DNA of 64,000 nucleotides from Aphelenchoides besseyi (Eukaryota; Nematoda; Chromadorea; Rhabditida; Aphelenchoididae), in the NCBI GenBank assembly GCA_024699855.1, contig JAMPIQ010000001.1, positions 10,230,001 through 10,294,000 on the forward strand. The letters run 5' to 3'. Numbering within the stretch: position 1 is the stretch's first letter; each line of letters begins with the position of its first letter. This document shows, piece after piece, positions 11,394 through 20,862 of this stretch. The notes beneath the pieces were generated by a model, which was not told the DNA's origin, made no database searches, and worked only from the letters and a program-made list of their open reading frames with translations. Made by a program: the position numbers and the translations under genes.

Positions 11394-12143
11394 TAATTGC
11401 CTAATAAATTGAAAACAAATTAGCCGGGCAACAGAACGAAACTGATCATAACGAAATGATCAAGAGTGGGCGGTTAATTTCAGCAAACTTTTCATTAACA
11501 GCCGTTGGGCAAGTTGCTCTTGAAACAATCATTGATTTTAGTGCCTTCGTCTAAGTGCCTTTAACGTGTTGAACTTTTTGTGAACTTTCATCGTTCGAAC
11601 ACTTAAAAAAAGCATTTTATGGAACAAGTGAGCAATCCAACTTGTAATTGGTTTATAGATGATCAAAGATCCTGCTGGGAACAGCATATTCTTTGAAGTT
11701 TCATTGACTTAAACAAACCGACGGTTATGAACTTATCTCCATCAGCATCTCCAAGTCAGCATTTATGTTAACTAGCAGTTCATTAGTTAACTTAAAATTC
11801 TTTTTCAAACCTCCTATTTAATTTAACTTAAATAACTTGTCGATGCCATTTTTTGTTCGCTAATCCAAACGATTTGCTCATTTTTGATTCCAATCGCATT
11901 CTTATAAACAAAATCGACGGAGAACATGCAGTTGGATTCGTTTTCGCATAAACGATACGATTGGCGAATTAGATTGGTTCGACAAGTCGCATAAACAGTG
12001 TGCCAACGCTTGTTCATTCGAAGGTTGTGGCTGCGAAGTTGAGCGGCTGGATTGGCGCTTAGTTCCGGACGCCGTTTTCTTTTGAACAGTTAGCTTTTGT
12101 TTCGTATCTCTGCGTTGTTCCGAGGTCGATAGTCCGCGAAAGC
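11394..12143. other. Divergent promoter region between FDXR and the HP1-like gene
   Basis: About 750 bp with several short minus-strand open frames (11.82-12.15 kb), none with a recognisable domain. A polypyrimidine-AG acceptor-like site (TTTTGAACAG near 12085) lies 60 bp upstream of the HP1-like ATG. It could be a trans-splice acceptor or an intron border, but no spliced leader can be proved from DNA. Confidence 0.45.
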
Positions 12144-12914
12144 ATGCCAAAGAAACAATCCAAAGTCTATGTGGTCAAGAATATTTTGGACAAACGATTT
12201 GTAAACGGAGAAGTCGAGTACCTGGTTCAATGGAAAGGGTTAGTTCACTGCTCAAGAGCACAAGCAGTTTTTTCTATTGACCAATAAGCGTTTGTTTTTC
12301 AGTTACAATAATCCAAAATACAACAGCTGGGAACCAATGGAGAGCTTTGTGAGTCCAGGGAGATAAAAAAGATTACGTGGGAGAGTTTCAGATAAGTTGC
12401 GATGAGAGCATAGCCGCTTTCGAGGAGAAGTTGAAAGCCGCAGAGACGAATGCGATTGGTATCGAATCTGAAGGCGCTGACCAAAAAGTAAGTTCCAAGT
12501 TTTGTTGAACCAATCGTCGTTTTCAGTCACAAAAACGATCGCATATCCAAGATAACGACAACGAGTTTGCGGGAGCTCAACCGACGAAGAAAAACAAAGA
12601 ATCGAATTTTGATTCTTTTAACGAGTTGAGTTACTTGGGTGATGTGTCCACCTGGAAAAAAGACAGATACCGAGTTGAGTTCGACCAATCGCCTCGCATT
12701 TTTGGCGTTCGAAGAGTCAACAACGAGCTCTACGTTCTCTGTGCGTTTCGCAACGAAATGAATGTGGAAGTCGTGGAAGCAACTCCATACGATGTTATCC
12801 GTCGTTTTTGTCCATTGGTATTGTTCTCTGAAGTCTCCAAAAATACAAATATTTTTTCAGGTGCTGCTCGACTTTTGGGCTCAAAGACTCGTAATAAAGA
12901 AATCATCTCAATAA
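12144..12914 (+). CDS. Heterochromatin protein 1-like (chromo plus chromoshadow)
   Basis: A small non-histone chromatin protein that should bind methylated H3K9. Exon 1 encodes a chromodomain, VYVVKNILDKRFVNGE then VEYLVQWKGY, continued by NSWEPMESF across intron 1. The aromatic cage positions (Y of VYVV, W of VQW, Y of KGY) are all present. A basic hinge (SQKRSHIQD, TKKNKE) leads to a C-terminal domain, YLGDVSTWKK to VVEATPYDVIRRFCP, ending VLLDFWAQRL. This matches a divergent chromoshadow domain, whose family ends in FYE-RL. Four short introns. About 190 residues, the usual HP1 length. Which C. elegans HPL protein it corresponds to cannot be decided here. Confidence 0.88.
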
Positions 12915-13582
12915 TTTATGTTTCGATCATCATAACTTTGCTGTAATTTTACTCTATAAATACTTATCGTCAACCATTTAAGACATATGATTCGGCTCTC
13001 AAACAACAAACTTTATTGCAAAATGATAAGATGGTAGTCGATTTGATTGGAGAAGCCCAGCCACTTGGTTATCAAAAGTGATCGGAATAAGAAGAGAACC
13101 TGGGCAAATTCTCAATCACAAGAACACAATATTCAGCACTCTGAAATATGAACAAACAATTTCATGGATCCTCTATTATTATAACAACCACTCTAAAACG
13201 ATCTATTTGCTATTCAGTGAGTGCTAAATTACTTTGAGCTACTGTTTTCTATTCCCAGCTTTTTTTGATCAACCATGGTAATCAAATGCTGATAAGTTTA
13301 GTTTAATTCTGATGCAAGCAAACGATTTATTCTTGTCAATAAAGCTGAATGATAAGAACTTGAGATTATTTCGATTAAATAGTCGAAAGGGTTAGACGTT
13401 GTGTTTAACTCAAATGATGTTCGTTTAGACAAACAGCCGATGAACTTGTTGAAAGAACATAAAAATGAAAGCCGTAATGTTAACTGAACTCTATTTATCA
13501 GTCTGAGATTAGAACTAGAAGCATTAATGGAATAGAAACGGTCTTCTCATGGATGGAATCAATTTCATTTATTCGTTTGAAA
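12915..13582. other. Tail-to-tail intergenic region
   Basis: About 670 bp, AT-rich, between the 3' ends of the HP1-like gene and the CK1-like kinase gene. It should contain two 3' UTRs. No gene, RNA or repeat was recognised. Confidence 0.45.
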
Positions 13583-14841
13583 TCAGACGTGTAAGTTGGT
13601 GGGACGTTCGACATTATTGGCTTTCTGTTGATCGGACGGGGACTTGTCGATGGAACGGGTGACTGAGGTGTGAATTGACGAAGTGTTCTCGGTTTCCCAA
13701 TCGTACTTTTGACCCATGCTGATGCCGTGGTCTTGACAGATCTCCAGAAGCAACTTGAGAATCTGCTCGTACGGTGGTTGGGCTTCGAAGGTCAACCCGT
13801 CGATCATGGTCATCAGTTGATTGTACTTTTGTGGACAACCGGAAAAGAAGTCAACACGTCCGGCAGTACGAATGTTTTGTTTGGCTTCTTGAACGCGCTG
13901 ACGATCTGAACAGAAGAATTGAAATACCGAAGAGAAGTTCAATTACCAGTTACTAGACGCCATGGCAATGATCCTTTCGTAATTTCAACAATCTAAACTC
14001 TCAACCAATCACTTAATTTTCTCATAGCTCTTACCATGTACAACCAACTCTCGTAGTCGTCTTTGCGCCCCAAGTCCTGTTTCAAATGCGCTTGCAACGA
14101 TCCGTAACGAGTGGTTCCACGCCAACCAGGATCACGACGTGCGGGAAGAACATTTGCATTCTAAAACACAATCAGTGGATATTTCAGCTGAAGTAAACCC
14201 ACTTTATCGACGTAACGACGGGAAAGGCCAAAATCAAACATGTAGATAATGCGATGAAGTTCCTCTTGTTTGTTGCCAATCGCAAAGTTGCCGGGTTTAA
14301 CGTCACGAGAAACTAGAAGCTATCATTCATTTCTTATCAGCCAACTTACTAAATCCGGTTTTGTGAAGTTCTTCAATCGCCGAGGAACTTTGCATGGCAA
14401 CGCGTACGGCTGTTCCGAGAGTGAAATGACGATCTATCATGCTATTCCGTAGTTTGGCCAAATCGGGACCGAGCAACGAAAGAACGATGAACATGTACTC
14501 GTTGGCTACACGCCCGAAGTCAGTGAGTTGGCAAAAGTGTTTGCAACTGCGATAGTTGGTCGCTTTGAGAACACCGATCTCGATCTTCAGCACCGTCTTG
14601 CTCCATTTTTCTGCTTTTAATGCAAAGGTTCTGAAGATTAATGAGACGATTGTAAAACAAAAACCAACCGACTGGCTTCATCTTGAGCTTCGAAGACCGT
14701 TCCATAGCCACCTTCACCGAGAATGCTCTTCAAAGCGTAGGAGCGGTTGTTCTCCGAACGCACAACTTCGCCAACCACCGGCAAACGATCTGCACGCAAT
14801 TCTGCAGGCAATGGAAGAGCGGGAGCAGTGTCGTTGGGCAT
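13583..14841 (-). CDS. CK1/TTBK-type Ser/Thr protein kinase
   Basis: A protein kinase of the casein kinase 1 group, which is strongly expanded in nematodes. The N-terminus MPNDTAPALPLPAELRA leads into a glycine loop LGEGGYGTVFEA. The catalytic lysine is in FALKAE after the first intron. Then follow an HFCQLTDFGR block, the catalytic loop RDVKPGNFAIG, the Mg-binding motif MFDFGLSRRY and RGTTRYGSLQAH, the CK1/TTBK activation segment. YDELDFW-type features near 14.05 kb (DDYESWLYM) are also typical. The tail is short and polar. All catalytic residues are present, so it should be active. Nematode sperm-enriched kinases of this group have similar size, but expression cannot be read here. Confidence 0.9.
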
Positions 14842-15012
14842 CTCAAAGATGCGATTGGACTTCTCGATTTACTTTCTGACCGACTGTCCACTGAAGTCAA
14901 ATGAGACCACAAATGAGAAGACGAACCAAAAGTGCAAAGTTCGCTTTTTAAGTTTGTTGGTTCTTCATATTTTTGATTTCAAAAAGGCGTTTAATTAAGA
15001 CCAAAAAAGCTT

Positions 15013-15084
15013 AGGGCCCGGGCAGGATCGAACTGCCGACCTTTCGCGTGTTAGGCGAACGTTATACCATTAAACCACGGGCCC
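15013..15084 (-). tRNA. tRNA-Val (anticodon AAC)
   Basis: The reverse strand folds as a complete cloverleaf. The acceptor stem is GGGCCCG / CGGGCCC. The D-arm is around GTTTAATGGTATAAC. The anticodon stem TTCGC / GCGAA has loop CTAACAC (anticodon AAC, reading GUU). The T-arm is GGCAG-TTCGATC-CTGCC. The anticodon arm GTTCGCCTAACACGCGAAAG is the standard eukaryotic tRNA-Val arm. No intron is present. The base after the acceptor stem (discriminator) is T, where valine tRNAs normally have A. Confidence 0.93.
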
Positions 15085-15695
15085 GCACATGAAACTTCGC
15101 TTCAACGGTGCTCACAACTCGCAAAGCGAAGAGCACTCGCCCTCCGAACACTTGACGGTTGAGATCGAGTGTCTCAAAAGAACTGTCTTACATTCAGTAT
15201 TTACTGTCATAGTGATTGTAGACAGTAAGGAATTGAATGTCTGTGGAAAGTAGTTTCTGGTCCTCTATACTTCAGCTGCCTTGTACTCCACTGTTCGACA
15301 ACCACCACTCACTGAAGTTGCTGGTGATAAGCTCGGATTCACTTTTGTTTGTTGAGTTTGTTGATTGGAGACGTGTTACTTCAGTTTTCTCAACTTTCTT
15401 TGATCAACAATCAAGCAACTGCCCGTATCGTAAGTAGTTTATTATTCTTGTTTTTCAATCAAAAAAAATACGCGTAAATAGACAAAAAAAATTGAGAAAT
15501 CAAAATCAAATGCAAAATAAACATCGGTAGTTGAGAAGCAGATCTTCCCGTTTCATTGATACAAACAAATGACTAAGTTGGAATGCTGACTAAACATATT
15601 GGACTGCAAGATGTGTACAACAAAGTGATGGCGTTTGTGGACGGAAAGATGGGCATTTGGTTCACAAAACAAACTACAGGTCCCTAAGATGTGGA
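15085..15695. other. Intergenic region downstream of the EGF gene
   Basis: About 600 bp between the tRNA and the stop codon of the EGF-repeat gene. One short plus-strand open frame (15237-15437) has no recognisable domain. The rest is AT-rich, including A-tracts near 15465-15490. Probably 3' UTR plus spacer. Confidence 0.45.
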
Positions 15696-17903
15696 TCAAA
15701 TTAATCGCTCGTCCTTGTGATTCACAGTCGCCATTGGCATCGCAAAGGTCGAATGCGCGATTGCCGCGTTCTCTTCCCTTGCTGGATTGTATTTGCCGTG
15801 TAGTCTCCGTGAACGTCTGACATATCTACCCATGAAAATGCCTCCAATAGTTGCAGCAATCAAGAGAACTGAAGGAATTTAACGATTAGCCCAAATGATT
15901 TTAAAGAAACTCACTTCCAACAATCACCAGTGCAACAATCCACTGCCACGATCCGGAGGTTCGTTCTCCCTTTTCGGCGTCTGCATTTCCTTCCGCCGCA
16001 TCGGTTGGTCTGCTTGTTGGACCGATGCTGAACGGTGGCGGTGTCTCGACTTCTTCGTCTTCGCTTTCGGAAACGCTCGAAGTTGGGTTTGTGGCAGTTG
16101 GTGGAGCAACGGTGTGGAATTCTGGAGGCACTTCTGAAATATCTAAGAAGTTAAATTTAAATCACAAACAAGTTACCGTTGCTTGAACCGTTACCTTCGA
16201 TCGAATGTTCGGGACCAACTTCACCGTCGTTTCTGTTTGTTGTTTCCTGGCTTATGGTCGGTTCGACAGTCGTTATCTCGGCAATGAATTGAGTCATACG
16301 TTCGAATCCGCTGTCTCCTTCGTTCTCATCGCCTCTTCGATTATCAATTGGAACTGACGAGAGAGTTGAAGCCAAAAAGGTTAGGTCTGGAAGGCGGGTA
16401 AATTGCGCAGTGGTGGTTGGTTGAGATGAGGACACCGATTGGGAAGAAGGTCGTGGAAGAATTGTCGGACTATTAGATGCGATCAATTCGGGAGTCAGCG
16501 AAGTCAATGGGAACTGTAAGTCACTGGTTGTTTGTTCTTCTTCCGGCGATGCCCCAATCACATGGTGGATTGTTGGTAGAGAGTCGACGTTGCTGGCCGT
16601 TGCTACAGCAGTCGAATGAATCGGAAATTGAGCGCCATTCAACTCGGCACTTTGCTGAGTCGGTTGTTGAGAAGACACATCACTGGTTGCTGCCGATGTC
16701 TCAACACTAAAAGATGTTGGAGGGCTGAAGTCGCCAGTTGATGCAGAAGTTCGAAAAGAATCGGGAGAAACTCGTGGAAGCGGTGGAGGAGTTGAAAACG
16801 AAGCGAACGGTTGCGATGCAAGACGCTCTTGACTGCTAAGAGTTGAGTTGCATTCCGCATAACCTTAAAAGCAGTTGGTGAAGGATTAAGTAGTCAATTA
16901 CCGTTTCCAGTCGGACATTGACAGCTGTAAGTGGCATCCTGTAAAACTGGAGAGTAGCGGAACAAATCGGCTGCTTCTTTGAAACATTTGGCGTCTTGAC
17001 CGTAAATTCCACATGTAGCATCGCTAAACAACAACGTTAAAGACCTTCGATTGTTAACTCACTTTGCACACAAATCTCGCAAATTGCAATTGGAACCCAA
17101 AAATCCGTGGGAACATTTGCACATCGGTTGATTTTGAATCAACGAACAAACTCCTTCGTTCTCGCATGGAGGATTACAAGTCGGCTGAATAGAATTATAA
17201 TTAAAAGAAATGCCAACCACACTCACCTGCATTTGATGACACTTTTCACCGTGAATTCCGTTTGGACAACTGCAAACCGCACGACCGTTTCGAATGTGAC
17301 ATTTGCCGCCGTTCTGACAACCCAACTCAGCGCACAAGTCCTTTTCGCAATGCTCACCGCCAAAACCTTCGGCACATTTGCATTTGGGCGATCCATCAGA
17401 TTGTTCAACACACGTGCCGTTGTTTTGACATTCGAAGGAATCGCAACTTTTTTCCTCTTCGTTTGTCGTTCCCGCCGAACCATCAGTCACTGCGGTTGTT
17501 TCGTCTTCTGTAGCAGCAACGATTGTGCTAGAAATGGTCGATGAGTCATCAGTCGACTGCTCTTCAGCTTCTGTTTGGGTCACTTCGGCCGTCGTTTCGG
17601 TTAGTTTTTGTTCGGTGGTTGTTTCTGCAGTAGTTGTTTGCGGTTCGGCTGTTGACTCGGTTTCGGTCTTCTGAAATCGAGTTTGAGTTGAGAACCCTAA
17701 CGGTTACTTACCTCCATAGAAGAAGTGAATTGGAACATCGGGAATGCGGGTGCTGAAGCCTCCGTCGAGATCCCGTCGTCTGCCAACGGCGCACTTTCGA
17801 GCTGTGGCTCCCGTTGTATGATTCCGAATACCGGCGGATCATCAGTGACTCCTGTGGCCAGGAGGATGTTGTGGGAAAGGCAGATTAGAATAAGAATGAA
17901 CAT
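15696..17903 (-). CDS. EGF-repeat, Ser/Thr-rich type I membrane protein (EAT-20/Crumbs-like candidate)
   Basis: A secreted or cell-surface protein starting with signal peptide MFILILICLSHNILLATG (ATG 17903). A Glu/Thr/Ser-rich stretch precedes at least three EGF-like modules: CDSFECQNNGTCVEQ to GFGGEHCEKD, CAELGCQNGGKCHI to GIHGEKCHQ, and PTCNPPCENEGVCSL to GFLGSNC. A further cysteine-containing module ends in SCQCPTGNG. Then comes a long Ser/Thr/Pro-rich, mucin-like region and one membrane helix (WQWIVALVIVG continued by VLLIAATIGGIFMG). A short basic cytoplasmic tail (RYVRRSRRLHGKYN) ends at 15696. This layout fits the C. elegans EAT-20 type, which acts in pharyngeal pumping. Orthology is an inference from architecture, not established. 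Confidence 0.8.
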
Positions 17904-20862
17904 CTGAGCGTTTGAAATCGACGTCAACAAGATTCGAGTGTTAACATTTGGGGCCAAATTGAAACCACTTGCTAATTGTTTGAGGCTGACGGATTGATTA
18001 GACGGCGTTCATGCCTACAAAGTCCAACTGAATAAAGAGTAATCTGAAGGTCGCAATGAACGAGCTGAGAAGAAAAGTAAAAAGAGTCGCAACGGTCACT
18101 TCAACTCCTGTTTTTTGGCTGCTCGGCAAACAAACCGCAGAAACCGAAAATCAGCGGCTGAAATGTGAGCAAACTCGAAATAACGAACTCGAACGTGGGA
18201 ACTCGCTCGTTCAACACTCTTTGACTTTACAATCGCAATGAAAAGCAGAGCTGTAAACGAGGGCTGCGAATTGGACTCGTGATTTTCGAATTCGCGCAAT
18301 TGACCCACCAGCCTAATCGTTTGCTCACGACGCTCATGAGTCGCAGATTTCGAACTCTGCGACTAATCAAGCCACTTGAAATCGTTGGGTTGAAATGACT
18401 CGGAAGTACGAAATCGATTGGGTCTCTGCAACGACGGTTTGTCCGGGAACGTGATCTCGACTGCGCACTTGAAGTCGCGAACGTGACACGCAGAAGTGTG
18501 TTTGCGGTCGGCGTGTTAATAATCTACGGCCAAAAACCGGATAGACGCACGACGTTAATCTTCTTGTTATGCGCGTGAATTGATTGGACAAAGGCGGGAA
18601 TCACGTTTTTGGATCCATAAACTTGCGATAATGCGCCCGAAGACACAAAGAAGCGTGTTGGCGTCCGACGCAAAGTTGCGATTTTTGTTTTACGCTTCGA
18701 AATGACCGGCGCCAAAAAAGATAATCCCGATTGAAACGACGCGAAATTCCGTTGCCATCGCGGAGGTCAATTGCCGTCCATTCGGATGCAAGGGAAAGTG
18801 GAACGGAAATACGTTCCGGTTGTCAGATTCGAAAGTTGAGGAGACGCGCTAGTGAGTAATCTGTTGGGGCCCGAACTTGAAATCGTAAGAAGCCCCCAAC
18901 TAAATGGTCCGCGTTGATTCATTTCGATTATGCACGAAAATTGTTGGTGAGAATCGCTGGGAACTCCAGAAGTTTTTTCGACCAAAACGCGGAATTCGTT
19001 TTCACGCAGTGGACAACGTTAACGACGCGATTGAACTCGTTGGGGGTCTTTAACTGCGATAGAAAATTTCTACTTCCGTTTCGCGCTGAACACAAAAAAT
19101 CCACAAAACCACGACTGTTGACTGCGATCTCCCGGAGGAGACAACTTCGATCCCCAAAAGCGCACAATTGCGTTTCAATTGCGCGCGTAGTGAATTAGAA
19201 ACCGCGCTTTTGGTGATTCCGAAAAAGACGAGTCGTTTAAAACGAATCAAAAGAATGCACGCAAAAACAATCAAACGCTTTTTCGTTAATTGGCCAATTT
19301 CGAAAAACTGCGAAGATTCTGCGCAAAGTCGTCTTTTCACCTTCGACCTGCGCAACTTTTCAGCGATGATTCCCGTTTTTGGTTCCAACATTTTCGCGGG
19401 TTCATTTTCAATCTTTCGCGCTGCGCATTCTTCATCTTTTTTTTGTGTCTTCGCGGCCATCGGAAAGAAGACGAATTGCACAAAAAGTCAAGATCGATTA
19501 ATTAGACGCGAAGTTTGTTTTTGAGCGCAAAGACGCCAACTCGTGAGTGCGTCCGGACAGTGACCGCGACGGCCAAGTCGAACGAATTACACAACCAAAC
19601 TGATCGACCTGTCGGCCGTGAACTCCGCTGCATTTGACACGTCGATGATCTTCAGAGGCTACACGGTGCGTGAAAAATACGCAAAAATGCGGCGACGACG
19701 CTGAGAAGAGGATTTCCGACGAACGAAAAAAAGACGTCGCACAAATCGATGATGACCACACGCAATGCCAATTAACACAAAGAAACACACTTGGGATCGT
19801 CGACGCTTGAAATGTCGAGAACAAAAAACGAACGAAACAGCGGAACGTTTTTTCACGAAAATCAATTTGCATCCCAAACTTCCTGTCAACTTCTGCGCGT
19901 GGTCCACCGGACGTCAACGCAACTCGATGGCCAGAAACTCGACGTCCATAGCGTGGTCATGAATCAAGAAATCGCTCGGTTGTTGGGCGGAATGTTTATT
20001 TCCTATGGTTTCCGGACGATAAACAGAAGTTGGTTGAACGGAATAGCAAAAGGAAAAAGATCATTTGTCTTTTGAAGGCCGCTTGTCGGTGTGAAGAATT
20101 CGAGAAATTTTGGGGCGAACTCGCGCTTGCGCCGACCGTCAAGACGCCGAAATGCGCCGATTGGGACGCCAAGTTCGTGGCCCCGTAATTCGATCCGCTC
20201 GACGCGAATCACGATTTGATCGCAATCGAAATTCAACACGCAAATAAAAAAATGAGCGACTTTTACGAAGCGCGCGTCAAAACGCTCGGCGGCGACGCGC
20301 ATGTTCGCGTTTGGCGTTCGATTCGGCACCTTTTCCGTCCGCGTTCTCTCGATCTTTTGAAGCAAATTGGGACGCAAAAAACGCGTCCAACTTGCGCAGA
20401 AATGCCGTCGGAAGAGAACCAACATCCTTGAGACTCCAAGGCCGCCGCCGCCTTCTTGTAAATCAATCGGAGTTCTTCGATAGTCGTTTGCGGATCGCAA
20501 TGACGCCGCACGTTCACACCCAAACATGCTAACCCAATGCACAAAACAAGCCCTTTAAATGCGAGGCTTCGAGTTCATTACATCTCCTTTGGGATGTTTA
20601 TTGGAGTAACGGAGAGATTACTCAAAGTCAAAATTCCGCTCATTTAACTGTTCTTTCTGTCCACACTTTTCTTTTCAGCGTTGGATTGTTATTCTTAATC
20701 ATCGCGGTGCCTTCGTTCTTCCCATTTGGTCACTTTTCTTCTCTTCGTTTCCCGTCGCGACCGACGGGCCGCGACGACGAGCAGACGCAACGAACCACGT
20801 GCTCTTTAGCGTCCACTTCGGCTTCTCTGTCACCTCTGCACTTTTGTAGAAGTTTATTCGAA
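17904..20862. other. CpG-rich, gene-free block with many overlapping open frames
   Basis: About 2.9 kb with no gene that can be supported. From roughly 18.3 to 20.55 kb the sequence is much richer in CG dinucleotides than its surroundings. As a result open frames occur on both strands. None shows a chain of GT-AG introns or a known domain. At 20.0-20.4 kb one plus frame reads through about 130 codons with a codon-like pattern (KLVERNSKRKKIICLLK, EKFWGELALAPTVKTPK) but contains an in-frame stop, suggesting a relic or chance. A perfect hairpin sits at 18339-18364. From 20.58 kb the composition returns to normal. Confidence 0.4.
18339..18364. repeat. Perfect 9-bp inverted repeat (hairpin)
   Basis: AGTCGCAGA and its exact complement TCTGCGACT are separated by 8 bases (TTTCGAAC). 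The arm and loop look like a tRNA T-arm, but the flanks do not give a cloverleaf. Function unknown. Confidence 0.6.

Noticed and set aside
11823..12150. Two minus-strand frames in the FDXR/HP1 spacer
   Set aside because: Short, no domain, no plausible introns; they overlap the likely HP1-like promoter and leader.
18300..18400. Possible tRNA around the hairpin with a CAT triplet in a loop
   Set aside because: Acceptor and D arms cannot be formed; only one hairpin is real.
20430..20544. Minus-strand peptide with LGVNVRRH and TIEELRLIYKK, reminiscent of a J-domain
   Set aside because: There is no HPD motif, no ATG, and no continuation; it lies in the CpG-rich block where open frames arise by chance.
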